In this document: in pieces, positions 23,682 through 38,100 of the stretch
Numbering within the stretch: position 1 is the stretch's first letter
Layout: the number at the start of each line of letters is the position of its first letter
Assembly (NCBI RefSeq): GCF_040958095.1
Contig: NC_091173.1
Span: 20,519,582-20,583,581 of the forward strand
Reading direction: 5' to 3'
Length of the DNA stretch: 64,000 bases
Source: Procambarus clarkii
Taxonomy: Eukaryota > Arthropoda > Malacostraca > Decapoda > Cambaridae
Notes under the pieces: model-generated
The model's input: the letters and a program-made list of their open reading frames with translations, nothing else
The model's database searches: none
Told to the model about the DNA's origin: nothing
Program-made: the position numbers and the translations under genes

Positions 23682-24000
23682 CTGTTGATCATCCGGCAGC
23701 TATAGCATCTTGGAGAGGCATTCCTGGTCCGTGACTCACACTCTCCCTCCAGCCTCTCTCACTCCAGCCGGACCTTGAGCCGCTCTCCCCTCAATATATC
23801 ACATTTAATAGCCTCCGTCCCTCCCCAACACCTCTCCCTATTAACTGTATTACAATGGCCAAACAACAAGTCTTGCGCCACTCCCGTGTACCGTTGTGCA
23901 GCATTCCTCGCTGAAAGCTTTCCTACTAAACATTTCCGGAAATCACCGCCGAGCACAGCTGTTGTTCTTCTTCTTCACGCTCACAACATCATCCCATTTA
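23682..24000 (-). other. Candidate non-coding first exon and promoter of TRAF6
   Basis: A strong donor (ACAG|GTGAGT on the minus strand, exon ending at 23682) precedes the acceptor of the start-codon exon at 21964-21966. The sequence upstream is less AT-rich than its surroundings. The transcription start cannot be placed; the right limit is nominal. Transcript data would settle it. Confidence 0.4.
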
Positions 24001-24169
24001 GTTTAAATAATTTTTCTCTTGTTTTGACGCTGAAATAAATTTACTAGCATTATAAACTATTTCATATAATTGATTGAACATATAGGCTTATGACGTATAG
24101 CTGAAGTAATTGTATAACAATCGGTCACCAATTTGTGCTGTTGATCTCACATTTATTTGTTTATTTATT

Positions 24170-24420
24170 TATTTATTTATTTGTCTATATATATACAAGA
24201 AGGTACATTGGGATTGTGAGGATACATAGTATAGTAATTACAATCTTGTAAAGCCACTAGTATGCGCAGCGTTTCGGGCAGAATTTCGGGCATTTCTACA
24301 ACTTTCATTAAACCCGTCTCTGATCCACCTGTAATACTCTCTGCTAGGTGAACAGAGGCATTAGGTGATAGAAAACGTGCCCAACCATTTCTGTCACGTC
24401 CGAGAAGAGGGGGGATTCCC
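24170..24420 (-). mobile_element. Chimeric SINE: family 1 tail joined to family 2 body
   Basis: Left part: tacaagaaggtacattggga and cttgtaaagccactagtatgcgcagcgtttcgggcag, the family 1 tail in reverse. Right part: tctgctaggtgaacagaggcattaggtgat, the family 2 body. It lies between the 5' ends of TRAF6 and DCTN5. Confidence 0.55.
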
Positions 24421-24424
24421 TTTT

Positions 24425-24690
24425 TTTTTTAGTTTATTTTCTACCACAGACGTGGACATTCACTTATAATGTTAATCAGCATTTATATCTGCCAAAATCA
24501 GCCAAAATTATGTTGGGTTTTAAAATACAACTGGAAAAGATCATCAAGGCAAATGGGGGGTGACGGGGAGGTGGACCTTTGACAAATCGCCAGCTTCCTG
24601 TCCTCGTCGAGGTCACAAGTATTGGTGGCCCTCAGGTAAATTCAGGTAAATTTATATATACATTTTCTGTTCCGTGGACAGACCTAACAT
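24425..24690 (+). mobile_element. Repeat fragments including a LINE 3' tail
   Basis: Around 24430 a phrase with tttctaccacagacgtgg recurs at 51507. At 24596-24660 the sequence cctgtcctcgtcgaggtcac followed by ggtggccctcaggtaaattc matches, in plus orientation, the LINE 3' tail seen inverted at 58450-58530. Confidence 0.5.
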
Positions 24691-25029
24691 GATTAATGAA
24701 GCGAGTTATTGAGCAGCCGGAGACTATTGGTAAAGGAACCCCTGGATCCCCCACCATCCGTCCTCCAGCCTCCTCTACACGAACGCCTGGGAGTCATTGT
24801 TTACACCAGCTGGGCGGTGACGGGGACACACACTGGTGAGACACCCTCCCAACCATACGCTCCAGCAAACCCTCACACAAACTAACCGTGTAATAAAAAA
24901 AAAAAAAAAGAGTACTGACAGTGTGGTGATACACACTGGGTAGACCCCACACTGCTGAGACTCACAGTGGTGCGCTACACCTCTAAGACTCTTCACCACT
25001 GAGGCAACACAAGGCTTGTGGAGAGCGAG

Positions 25030-26840
25030 ATGGAGTTGGAGGATTCATTTTACCCAAAAGCTCAGTACATAGAAACTGTAAGTATGTTTCTCTTTTATAC
25101 GATAAGCCAGCTATTAAAAATGTGTAGATGCAAACTGGTATTTACAGCAGAGACTACGATATTAAAATTATATTTTTGACATCAGTTTGGTTTACTTAAT
25201 TTGTATACAGGTATAAATTATTTATCAGTAGAGTAGGTCTAAGCCAATTTATTTATTATAGTTGACTAAGCCACCATTGACCAAATGCTTCTACCACTGC
25301 TGTTTTAAAGAAAACCTAGTGTTTGCAGAGTGGGAGAGAAATAACAATTTTTCATGCATGCTAAAGATGAGTTAAAACAAATGTTAAATTTTTATTACTA
25401 TGAGATTGGTGATGAAAATTTAAAATTTATTTTACCTCATCTTTAGCGCATTTAAAAAACCTTTAAAGGGTACCAAGTTATATTTACAAATTCTTTCTTA
25501 CATGTTTAGTAATATCAGAAATTTTACAGGCTACAGGAAACCGTGTCAGTCGTGGGAGTGTGTTATGCGGTTCACAAAACATTGTCTTAAGTGGAAAAGT
25601 AATTGTGCTTAGCGGTGTCATCATTAGAGGGGATTTAGCAAATGTCAGAGTTGGCCGTCACTGTGTTATATCGTCCAAAGCCGTCATTAGACCACCATTT
25701 AAAAAGTTCAGCAAGGGGCAAGTATAACTTAATTGTCAGTTTCATATTTTTTAGCAAAAAATAATTTGAGGAATATAAATTATAATACAAAATTGCTATA
25801 AAGTACAGTATATTTCATTGTTATATTATCCTTAAATAATTTACTGATTTATTTTTCAGTGTGGCATTCTTTCCACTTCATATTGGTGATCATGTGTTTA
25901 TTGGTGAAGGATCAATCGTCAATGCTGCCGTTGTGGGTTCCTATGTTTACATTGGAAAAAACTGTGTAATTGTAAGTGTTCAAAGACCTTGTAATTAGCT
26001 TCTAGTACATAGCTCACAGTAGTGACTCAGAGCTGTTACACCCTGTGATTTAAACTTGCCTCCACTTTTCTTTTATCTTCATAGATATTTGGAGTGCAAA
26101 TCTGTGATAAGATTTAGAAAAGTGTGCTGTGTGTACAATAGTGTAGTTTTGTTGTTCATGTGGATTAGTGTAAAGTGGTCAAGAAAGTATATTCAAGTGA
26201 ATATGAGGGTAGGAAGATGAGTAAGAGTGAGTAATGGTGAACAGTTATGGTGAGAAAATGTGGTAAAGAAATGGACTGAGTGAAAGCAATTTTCTGTGAA
26301 TGTCCTGCTACCATATGGTATTAATTTGTTGTGGATATTTTATGAAGGGCTTTCCTTTTGAAATGTCTATTCTGTCCTTTCTGGGAGTGTGACATGGGGT
26401 AATAATAAGTATGATTTATCTTCATACTCACATAGAGGACTGCTTGCAAATTGAACCAATCATTACTTCTGTTTTCAGCCTTGAATAATCATTATAATCA
26501 TTACTTCATGAATTGCTTTCTTTATTTTTCTAATTTAATACTTATTTTATAGCATTTACTTTTGCATGTATTAAACCAATTTATATTTTATTTTCAGGGA
26601 CGTAGATGCGTGCTAAAAGACTGCTGCATGATTGCTGACAACACTGTCCTTCCTCCAGAAACAGTCGTTCCTCCCTTTGCTATATACTCTGGGTCACCTG
26701 CAAAGCACACTGGAGATTTGCCTGAAGCCACACAAGATCTTATGACTGATTACACTAAATCTTGTTACCACCATTTCATAAGAGTCAAGGATATGCCCCC
26801 ACAGGCCAGAGAGGGAACCACAAAGCTTATTGATATTTAA
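25030..26840 (+). CDS. DCTN5: Dynactin subunit 5 (p25), complete, 196 aa
   Basis: Exons: 25030-25077, 25530-25717, 25860-25971, 26598-26840; phases agree and give 196 residues. The sequence follows vertebrate DCTN5 closely: [89 protein letters not shown]. It is a left-handed beta-helix (hexapeptide-repeat) protein and, in the family, part of the pointed-end complex of dynactin, which helps dynein bind membrane cargo in the cytoplasm. The C-terminus is about 14 residues longer than the human 182-residue protein (ends [14 protein letters not shown]). Intron 2 has a GC donor (25718-25719). The start matches the family N-terminus; the 5' UTR lies just upstream, within about 24.9-25.03 kb. Confidence 0.97.
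25718..25723 (+). other. Non-canonical GC splice donor of DCTN5 intron 2
   Basis: Exon 2 must end ...AGC AAG GG at 25717 for Gly to be completed by the T at 25860. The intron therefore begins GCAAGT. Apart from the GC the site matches the donor consensus, as GC-AG introns usually do. Confidence 0.85.
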
Positions 26841-28320
26841 ATAATGTGGTGTAGCTTTGTGCCTTAGGTTACAAGTCTGGCATATTTATTACAAGGGAAT
26901 TGTAGATGTGTGATAGGTTTGGTAAATAACTCTTTAAGTTGCATTTATAGTCTTGTTTTGTGCTTGGCTTATAATGGTTCAACATTTTCATATGTGGTAA
27001 TGGATGACAGTTGTGGAACAAATGCATGTAGTTAATATCAGCTTTACACTTGGGTGCTTCTTTATTAATATTCTTGCATTCCGATGATAAAATGTCATCC
27101 TTATTCAGACGGTAAATATTCAGATGACGCTAAATAGCATTAGCCAATTGCTAAATTTACGGTTTCCATTTCCTGAGCTATCCTGTTTGCATCAACTATT
27201 CCAAAAACTTGTGAAAATTGCCATTATTTTGTGGACATTTATGCATCTAGGGCATGAGAGAACCAACCAGAGAGCTTCCTGCTCACCTATGAGGCCTCAC
27301 TTGAGACATGAGCTTTTGTATTTGCAAACATTTTGACACTAAATTTGTAGTTAAGTTTTCCAAGTTATTTGTTGGAATATAAGATGATTGTAAACTTTTT
27401 TTTACTTTACTGGCAGAATAATTGTATATATTTTTTAATTTGCAGATTGCTTGAAAGAAGTCATAAAGTATGTTCAACTGCACATAATTCTGTTATTTAT
27501 TATCCATCCTAAATATAAAGTAGAGGAATGATAAAATGCTCATGAACATTTGTATATTCATCACTGTCATGTATAACCTATTATAAATACACTTGTTTTT
27601 GCATCTATTCACTGGAGAAATTATTTGTGAACATTTTGACTCAATGTGTAGTTATAATCTAACAAATAACTTAGAAAATGAAAGATGACCGTATACATTT
27701 TGAGCATCAGAGTGGTGCCCTGGGGAGCTCGGAACATTTATGGTCAGAGGGGCTGAACCGCTAGAGTGTTAAGTGACACCAGTGATATCATAAGAATTGT
27801 TGGTAAATAAACAATTGTAATCTTAAAGTGGTTTAATTAATGATCAATATAATAGAGACAGTTCCCCAGTTACGAACACGTTACGTTCTGAATCTGTGTA
27901 AAGCAGATGTTCGGAACGCGGATCGAGATTTTTCATAGGTGCAATGCTATAAATGGGAGATGCGTTCCCAGGGCACCAAAATTTCTCGCAAAACCAGTAT
28001 TTTTTGGACGTACAGTATAATATAAAAAAACACATTAGAGTTATCCTGCTTGTCAAAGTTACTTGTTTTTGAAGAGTGAAATGGTATAATTACATGAAAA
28101 TATAAATGGCAATACATGTGCACTGCATTGGTTGCCTGCCATTTTGTTCTTGGCCTCGTGAGTAAACGCCTTCCCACCACCCTCCTCCTATCACCAGCCC
28201 AGGGACTCCCCCACAGGCATAATTAGTAAAACTCACTTGCACTGCCTCCCAGTGGGCCATGCAGACGGATTTTGTGCTCCATTATGTGGCTGCCGCACAG
28301 ATGCTTTCACTGCCGTGAAA
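26841..28320. other. DCTN5 3' flank, no further gene
   Basis: This holds the 3' UTR of DCTN5 (end not determined; an AATAAA lies near 27806) and AT-rich sequence. At 27860-27945 a stretch with ccagttacgaacacgttacg and gttcggaacgcgg looks like the edge of a pogo-like DNA element. I see no other gene. Confidence 0.4.
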
Positions 28321-28329
28321 TTCAAAGGA

Positions 28330-28500
28330 ACGCTCCACCACTTGGACTGGATGGTAGAGCGAAGGTCTCGCTTCATGCAGGTCGCCATTCAATCCCCGAC
28401 CATCCAAGTGGTTGGGCACCATTCCTTCCTTCCGTCCCATCCAAAATCCTTATCCTGACCCCTTCCAGTGAGCTAATACAATGATTTTATGCATGAAGGA
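28330..28500 (+). mobile_element. tRNA-related SINE, family 4
   Basis: Ccacttggactggatggtag begins a tRNA-like head. It is followed by ccaagtggttgggcaccatt and ccttatcctgaccccttcca. The tail part recurs at 37905-37990. There is no terminal CCA context or clean cloverleaf, so it is not called as a tRNA gene. Confidence 0.6.
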
Positions 28501-29033
28501 GGTACATGAGGACCTGGAAGAATGGTCATAAAATGGGAACTCCATGTATTTCATTGTAATCTTGCTTTTTTTCACACAGTTGTACAATTCTTTCTGGGTG
28601 GAAGGTAACATGAGTTACTCATACAAGTGAGACTTGTATAATAAAAATATTTAGCCGAAAATTATTTTCAACAGTTTAAATGAATACTGTTAAGTTTAAT
28701 TTAAGGTTGCCTACATTTAAAATTGTCAATGGTTTAGTTTATCATTAGTTTTATGTTAAGAGGCCAACAAGCATCATTGTGCAAATATATCTAGTGGAAT
28801 TTTTTTTTTTTATATATATAGGGGGCTGATCTCACGAGTTAGAAATTGGTGCCGTCATTGCTTATTTACAATTGTGTATTGTACAGTGCATGAAATCTAA
28901 CAACTGTCATACTTTTGTGTAAATGATTTAAATATGACATGGATAATATCCCAACTTGTAAGTCTACAAATAAAACATAACACATCAGTGATAATTAACC
29001 AATACATAGGCTATAATACATGACGCTATTACA

Positions 29034-29290
29034 GTCCCCATGGCGTAGTGGTAAGACGCTCGCCTGGTGTTTCGCAAGCGTTTTGTCCTGGGTTCGTATC
29101 CTAGCCGAGGAGGATTTATTGATCGTGAATCCTTAACTGTAGCCTGTTTAACCAAACAGTAAAAATGGTTACCTGGTTTTTGTACCTGCCCAATTTGGCA
29201 GCGGTGTATTCCGGTAAACATAGGATTAAGAATTTGCCCGAAACGCTATGCGTGCTAGTGGCTGTACAAGAATGTAAGAACTATTATATA
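29034..29290 (+). mobile_element. tRNA-derived SINE, family 1
   Basis: Head ccatggcgtagtggtaagac and gggttcgtatcctagccgag; tail gctagtggctgtacaagaatgtaagaac. This is the best-preserved head of the family in the window. Confidence 0.85.
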
Positions 29291-29299
29291 TATAAATAT

Positions 29300-32101
29300 T
29301 TATATATAAATAAAAAAATCTCCCAAAAATTATATATTAGGCTGATTACTACGTACGGCTTAGGCAATGCAAGCTTGAAAATGTTCACAATGAATTTTTA
29401 CGTTAAATTTAATGAAGTACAGTATTTAGGAATAAATAAATGATAGCTTTTTTATATATAATAAATCTTAATAGACTAGATTACTGTATATGAAGGAACC
29501 TCTTATCAAACATTTGGAATTGGAAAAAAATAAATAAGTAACTACAGTATATCTAGTGAATCTTGCATGCTTCTCAACAATATGCAGTTGACAAACATTA
29601 ACTTTGTGGTTACAAGAATGTAAAGAATTGGTTTAAAATTTTTTACCATGCATATATTTGTCTTGTTTAGTAAGTAAATGGCTGCAGGTAATAAATTATG
29701 CAACTAATTTTTCATATTTATATTCTAAGCTACAGTATATATATTCGTTTTAGACTGTCAACATTGCTGAGTGTAAAATGCTCCAGTTCCACACGTTTAT
29801 CTGTTCAACATTTCTTAATTCAATTTGAAATGAGTTATTATTTATAACCTCTTTGTGTATGCATCATGGACACCATTCACTGCATTTAATAAAATATATT
29901 TTATGCATTAGAAGTGTGCTTACAGTGTGCTAACAAAATATTTAACTGTGTAATGAGAAACTAAGGTACACAATGTATACAACCTCTCAATACAGACTTC
30001 ATTATGAGGACTGTAATGAAATATGACAAATATATATAATACAGTACAGTTTTATTTAACAAGTTTAAATACAGTAGTTAAGATTATATACATCATACAT
30101 AAGACAATACTGCACAACTACAGTATATACAAGTTTATATTGTACATAGATACAAGAATGTGATACCATTTACTAATGAGTGACCTAGAATATTAGCCTA
30201 TTAATTTTCAACCAAGGCGTAAAATTGCCATTATCTGTTGATACAGTGTAAATTCTGTTCGATCAAAAAGTACACATTTAACTATTTTTTTTTAAAGAAC
30301 TTGAAGGAATATTGACAATATAAGGAAGAATGATAATCTTTGTATCAACTCGAACCAAAGATCCACTTTTTCGTACAAAATTAATTTTAAAATTAACTAG
30401 GTTTAGAATACTTCATATCTAATTAAATGTGCCAGATGTACAACAAGATGCAAGGTTTTCAGTATTTTTATGTCCTTACAACAAATCCGTGAAAATTCCC
30501 ATCTTGAGTGAGCAGCACATTGAATTGCAAGAATGCAGATTTGTCTGGGGAAATGGTAACAGGAGTCTGGGATATTTCTCATTTCCCTCATTAGTACAGT
30601 GAGAACAGCGAGAAGAGAAAAAAAAAATTATCTTCAACGTGCAATATTACCTGGACCAGAATGTCATGCCAAAAACATATATATTGTGTTACATCATTGC
30701 CCTATTTCTCACTTTTATGGGTAAGCATCAATCCAAAGTTAACAATTGTGAAAAATTACAGATACAGTAGTACTGTATTAAAAAGGACAAAATAGAATTT
30801 GTTCATTATCATAACATTTGCACCATGAATAAGCAAGCTCACCACACTACACTTAAAATAATTCAGTAAAATATTAATTTCATAAAAATTTACTCTTTTG
30901 CAATTAATTTTGGTATAAAAATATGACATTTACAAAATTGTGTTCTATTGTTTGTACTAATAAAAGCAAAATTGAGATGCACTGGACGTTCTTATGCAGC
31001 AGAAGAGGTCCAGAGTTAATGATCCCATTCAAGTAGGACTCCATTGTACAATATAAAATATTACCAAACTGATTACAAAAGCGACAATGAAGGAAAGACA
31101 TACAAGTGGATTATATATCACTTTTGGCAACTGCTACTTGTTATTTTATTATTATTATGCATGATATGCAGCTCAAAATGCGTATTTATAAATGCATCTG
31201 TACATCTGCATGCCTCTTGTACTCTCCTTTTGTGAAGAATAAATGAAAAAATAAAATACAGTAATTTTGTACAAAGTACAATACAGTAAAGTCATTTTGT
31301 ACATCTCACTTGAAAACAGTGTAACATTAAGACAAATGTTTATGCATTCAAATATTCAATTCATTTTGGGTGAGAAATGAAGCATAATGAGATCTTATCA
31401 ATATATTCCACAATCCAGATAAACAGCAATATTTAGGTTTGGGAGAGTATTTCTTAATGATAAATCTAGCAAAAAGTGGTGCTAATATAATTTTCATTAA
31501 ATTGTATAAATTAATAACTTTGATTAAAAGGAATTTTGATCTTATAATCTTGAAATCATACATTTTCATCATACTTTAATGTGGAAGATTAATGTTATGA
31601 AACATATTATAAAGCACAATCCCCTATTTTGACTTAAAACAATGTTTTTACTCTCATAAGTGACTACAACATTTTTAACACAAATATGTCATCCTACAAT
31701 TTATAATGTTGAAAGGCAAATTAAATTCTAAACCGTACCATCACTGTTTCCTACTTTCTTGGAACAAAAAAGCCATTCACCCAGAAAGGATGGAAAAATA
31801 TTATTAAGAGAACAATCAAGATATTGTATTCAATGATAGTACATCTTGCCTTTAATAAGACCTTTCACACTCGACATCAAGGTAAATTCATGCTGCCCCC
31901 TCAGCCATCAACTACATTAGGATCACAAGTCATAAAACTAGTACTGTACATTAATCCTAAATAATAACATCTGTTTGGAAAAATGAAGAATCGAATAAAA
32001 TTTAGTACAGTGGATGCTCTTCATCAAAAAACAGGCGATATTAAAAAAAAAAAAATCAATTGAACATTTTAAAACCTTACTCATGTCCCTCCCACTTCAA
32101 A
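29300..32101. other. Gene-free AT-rich stretch, 3' flank of the FASTK-family gene
   Basis: I see no gene or recognisable mobile protein here. The right part should hold the 3' UTR of the minus-strand gene ending at 32102. A minus-strand AATAAA lies near 31150, but its use is uncertain. Confidence 0.4.
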
Positions 32102-35100
32102 TTATCTAAACGCAATACCTGCATTCATAAGTTCCCTTTTGACATACAAAAATCTTTCTTCCGCATGATGTCGAAATATTACTGGCTGCAGCAAGTTGAG
32201 AACTGTGTAGCCTTCACTTTCCAGCAACTTCTCCTTAAGGCGGGCAGGTCCACTCAGACGATCACTAGGTTTATATACATGAGAGGAGCCAATATCTAAA
32301 ACAGCAATCCTGGAAGTAAAACAAATATATATATATTATTAATGCCAATAAATGTTCTTGACGTTTGGGTTTAAAACAAAGACTGTACTGTAAACTGAAT
32401 GTGTTTTGATTTCTGAGGTTGATTGTGAAAGGTAACCTAATCTAGCATAAATTGGAATACAGTATATGTAAATGCTTGAGCAATGGGTACTTACTTTCTA
32501 AGACCTATATCTGCCATTATAAAAAAAAAAAAAAAAACTTTAATGATACAAATACATACCTAGTGAAGCCTTCTGGGATTTCTAAAAAGCTTGTACTTAT
32601 ATTTCTCTCAAATTTTACTTCTGGTAGATTCAACAGCACAGGATGTCTTTCTTCATCCAAAACTAAAAGATGATCTGAGAAAGAGAGGTTTATACTCATT
32701 AAAAAAAAAAAAAAACAGGATTGTGTTCTGGATTCTTGTGTTGAAAACTTTGATCCCTAATCTTTATTGATGAGCGTAATTATAAACATTGTGACACTAA
32801 ATGCTATTTATGAAAAGATAAACAAAATCATGAGCTTAACCCTTGGACAGCAGCTATGGAGAAATGGTCATACCTGATTATGCATAAGAAATATATATAT
32901 ACATTAATTTGTAGGCAAAATGTAGGTAAAACATCAAAATGAGCGAATATTTATCGTTTCTCTGGGTGGAGGCGCTCTGCACTTGTCAATGCCTGGTGCT
33001 CGACTTTGCTGACGCTTCCAGTTTTATCCTTGGATGTTTCACCGATTGTTTTATCCATCGCTTTTCTTTATTTACATCCACAGAGCTATTATATTCAAAT
33101 TTGCATCATACACGTAAAACCCAGATAATATTTGTTTCAACCATCATATGATGATAACTGCAGGACCCTAGGGATTGTCAATAGACGATAATTGCAGCCT
33201 AAGGGTTAAACATAATTTACATTGCGAGGTAAATATATGTGAAGTGTTTATCTGAAATAATAAAAAAAATACCTGGCAACGCTAAAAGCTGCTCAAGAAC
33301 CTGGGCACCTATGGTCTAGCACCATCTAAAACTTGTACAATTATCAAAAAGTGACCACTTACAATTCAGAAAGTTGCTGCTTGAGCCTCTGGCATTGTTC
33401 ACTGTGAAGAACGTCTCCCATTGTACTGCATATAAATCCTTTGTTTCAAAACTCCTGACACTATTCCAGCCTTAATATTTATATAAAAGATCAGTTCCAA
33501 ATGATGACTATTGTAATGCTTCCATGACAAAACCAAAGAATCACACATCTACAATAATGACGAAAGTTGAAATATTACACAAATATTACTTATACAAGCA
33601 AGTAATTATCAAAAGAAGGTGCCAAAGCCAGGAAGACTGTGTAGCACCATCAAAGTTGCAGGATATTCATAAGGCCCTAAATATCACAAAGGATGCCAAT
33701 ACTAGAACAAAAGTTCATAATTATGAAAAGGTGAGCGATATCAAACGTATCTGACTCGCCAAGGATGCTATTGAGACACAAATGACAGTGAGGGACAGTT
33801 GGGAAGCAAGACACATGCATTTCCTGGAAGTCAGTACATTCACAAGGATATGCGTGACAAGTAAGAGAGACAATGCAGTTCGAACAATAAGGAGCACGGC
33901 GGCGCTCCATTAAGTGCTCTTAAGTTAAACGTATATGGCCAATACCTAACCTTTCCACAACCATTTTCCATCACCGCCAGTTATGGTCGTAAGCCGGTCG
34001 GCCGAGCGGACAGCACACTGGACTTATGATCCTGTGGTCCCGGGTTCGATCCCGGGCACCGGCGAGAAACAATGAGCAGAGTTTCTTTCACCCTATGCCC
34101 CTGTTACCTAGTAGTAAAATAGGTACCTGGGTGTTAGTCAGCTGTCACGGGCTGCTTCCTGGGGGTGGAGGCCTGGTCGAGGACTGGGCCGTGGGGACAC
34201 TAAAAAGCCCCGAAATCATCAAGATAACCTCAAGAAGAGGAAGGACAAGGGAATATGCTACCCCTAATAGCAGAAAGTTTGTTACCAGTAACTAGGGCCT
34301 CAAATCATGAGACCAGCATGCACAACGGTCTTGTATTTCGAGGCTCGAGTTCCTCTCTCCAATGATCCAGGTGAAATTCTAAATACTATACAGTATTCTT
34401 TATGAAAGCATTTCACATCTACATATTTTTAAAGCCTGACTGATCTGTGAAAACTTTGAACACAAGCTATTGTTTCATATACAATCTAAGTAGCTATTGT
34501 CATTATGCTGTTTGTGGAATTAATGGCTTAACACTGTGTAGTAACTTTTTTGTTATAATTGATTTACAGTGCATGTTAAATCTGAACTTACCAATATAAA
34601 TACCAGAGTCTGTGACAACGCCTGAAATGAGGTGTTCAGGCTCGTCCAAAACCTGGTGAAGGATGAATTTCAAGTCGGACCTGGATGGCAGCTGGTTTAG
34701 CACCAGTCTCTTTCCATTGTCTACAAATGTCTTTGGAACTCTTTCATGTGAATTGAAGAGTTTATCAAGTGCCATATCTACTTCCAACAACCTTCTGTGA
34801 TTAACATCTTCCTTCGAATATTTCGACAAGTATCTGAAATCAAGAAACCTTTTGATAAATAAAGACACCAGCGTTGATTGAAACCACATAATCTACCATC
34901 AATGCACTTCGGCAACTACCCTGGATGAGCACACACATTATCTCTTAAAGCAATAACTAAGTATTTATACTGTACTCACATTCTAAGTGTGTCTGGATTG
35001 GTGATAATGTTTACCAGACCTTCATGGCAGTAGCCAAGATTGAACAAATCTTGAACTATTAAAAGCAGTGGCTTCTTGAAAAAATCGTCCTGAAAGCAGT

Positions 35101-38100
35101 AACGTTATTGTTAATGCTAAAAAAAAAAAAAATTATTATTTTGAGTAATAGTCATTATAACCATATACATTTTAATTGACACCAATATTTATTATACAGC
35201 TTATTTCTTTCTTGATATATCCTTGATATATTCCCAATGCAACTATTCATCCTTCACATTATTTATAGCCTTCTGTAAAATTTTCTGCAAGACATTTTAA
35301 CCATCTTCATATGTAGAATACTCTTTAAATATATTAAAAGGAATTCAACATACTGGATTGGCTATTCAACAAATTATGTATATGCTGCTTGCTTACACTA
35401 AGAAAGAAGAATGTGTGGAAAGAATTTGAATTGCCTCAGCATGCATATTACCACTTGAAAAGTAGAACAAAAGGACTAAGAATAAGAAAACAGTAGCCAC
35501 TGAAAAAAATGTGGAGTAGAAGAAAGTGTTAAAATTGGTGGATGAACTACAGATGAACTACAGATGAGCACGGCCCAAAATGGACTAAAATTGTTCCGTA
35601 ATAAGATACAAACAAAATACAATGCAATCTCTATGAAAGTGTCATACATAAACCACTTCCAGATATAACAAATCATCTGTAAAGACCAATAATTGAAACA
35701 AAACCAATAAAAAATATAATGTTTATTTGATACAGAAACTTACTGTGTTTAGTCTCATTGATTTATGCTCCATGAGGATGTCCAGCGCATCACTACAACC
35801 ACTAGGGGGAGCGTCACAGGTTGACATGATGGAGAGCAACGGCATCACCGACACTCTGGCTTCAGGCACATCTTGAGGATGTGACAACACTAATTCCACC
35901 ATATAATTTGCGAGCTCCTCTGAATGGTAATTCTGAAAGAAATAAAACGTACAATACTGTAGCTAGTTCTGACCAGACCGAGGGGCCGTTGATCCCCGGA
36001 ACCTTCACAAGGTAGGCAGACATCACTATACAGTACAGTACTATCAATACTGCCATACTTTAAGTTTTGTATGCATATTAAAGCTCATATTCTTTTATTT
36101 TGGGTTATTCCTTCAGTTGTTTTATATCAGTAGTTCATTTATTAATCAAATTAGTAATGAAAGGTTCTAGGACCTTTTGAACAAATTTTGAATGTACAAT
36201 CATTTACTGAGCTTTTAGTCAAGCACATTGCAACCGTGCCCCACCAAAAACCAAACATGTTAACACTCATATTTTGGCCTCATTTGCATTTCCTTCTAAA
36301 AACACTCCCACACGGAACTATGTATAATAATTTTAAGCTTCCTAACTGCAGAGTTAGAAATTTGAAAATTCATGTTCTTTAGCATACTATAAATGCAAAA
36401 CAAATTGTATATGCATTATGGTTTATGTGCAGCCTCATCAAGTATATTAAAGTTCATAATCATTTCATTACAGGTTCTTTTCACATAATTGTTGACAATT
36501 ATGCCATTTTTTAGCTTTTCTGTTCTATGCCCTATTATACACTACAGTATCATTAACAGTTTCAACACAAAAATGTTACTAGATATATATGGAAATAACA
36601 AGCAAATAAGGGCTATTGAGTTTTTTACAAATGAAGACAAGAGCAATATGCAAGGCAAGTACAAAAACATGAAGATGGTTGTGTTATACTCTAAGCTCTG
36701 ACAATCCTAAGGGAAGCGGTACTCAATAATCATTGTTGATACAAAAGGGATGGTTAAAGTCACGATTTTCTATGAAATACTGTATCTTGGGAACTCGTTT
36801 TAATTAATAATCAAAGAGATATGGCTTCATAGCATTTTTAGTATAATATTTCTGGCACTTCCACTCATCTGAACTCGGACATCCACTGGACCGCAAAAAG
36901 CAAGAATATAAAAGATTTAAAACAAATCATCTGCAGGAAATAACTTTGCCCACTTGAATCTGGATATTTTCTGAAAAATTCCAAATTACGAAAGGGATAT
37001 CCAGTGGTCAAATTTGGTCCATCATTTAGACAAATATGTTATATTAAAATCCATATCTGGCAGTTGCCACTGTACATTAATTTCAAGTCAATATTTACTC
37101 TGTTCATAAATTACATCAATTAATTTAGCGCTATGCCAATTTGGGGCTCACTAGTGAAAGTAGATTTGTTACACGAGTTATGTGTTCAGAGTGATTTTGA
37201 TCCAGGCTAGCCCCTAAATCTGAGGCTGTGTAAATTTCTATTGTTCTATGATATGATTCGTCTGTATGTACCCGGTAACCTTCAAATTATCTTATCCTAA
37301 TTTTTATACTGCTGTACACATTTTGCTACATATTAGTCTCGCCGCCCTGATTGTAAACTAGAAACGGTTGTGGCTGTTCATTGCATCCACACAAAGAATT
37401 TTTCTAAATCATTGACAAAGCTTCTAAATATATATATAGTTCTGTGTCTACATTATACAGTACATAATTACGATGATTACGTTATGCTGTTATAAATTTA
37501 TTTCATGTAAATAATGTGCAATACTGTAATTCTGTGTAAATCTAATTACATTTGTACCACTATTTATACACAAAGGTTTTGATTTTGATTTTCACTAGGG
37601 TTTATATAATACAACATACCAGTACAATATATATATTATATAACAAAAAATATGAAAAACTTACCATTCTCATCAATTTTCTAATAAGATGTGCAACTTT
37701 TACAAAATCAAGTTGTTTCTGAACAGCATACTTTGAAACAGCATGCAGAAAATGTTCATTATAACAACAAACGTCCCGCTTTTCATAAGCATCATATACT
37801 TTTGTAAGTGTTGTTTCCATCTGAAAAGAACAAAATTGAAGTAATATTGCCATAAATTTTTTATAATACAGTATTTAAGTTTTAACATTTTCTATTTACA
37901 ATTCCTGACAGTCCAAGTGGCTGGGCAACATTCCTTCCCCCCCCCCCCCGTCCCATCTCTTATCCTGACCCCTTCCAAGTACTATATAGTCGCAATCACA
38001 ATCTATTTACATAAATTTAAATGAACTATGCAGGCACAGGCAACACGTGTATGTGCACACGTACAAATGTGCATTCACACACACGCATGCATGAACACAG

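Noticed and set aside
23900-25030. Shared bidirectional promoter of TRAF6 and DCTN5
   Set aside because: The 5' ends are probably about 1 kb apart with SINE and LINE fragments between them, so a shared promoter is not supported by the sequence alone.
33993-34066. Apparent tRNA gene with A and B boxes
   Set aside because: The T loop is short and the head continues into a roughly 200-bp SINE body, so it is a tRNA-derived SINE.
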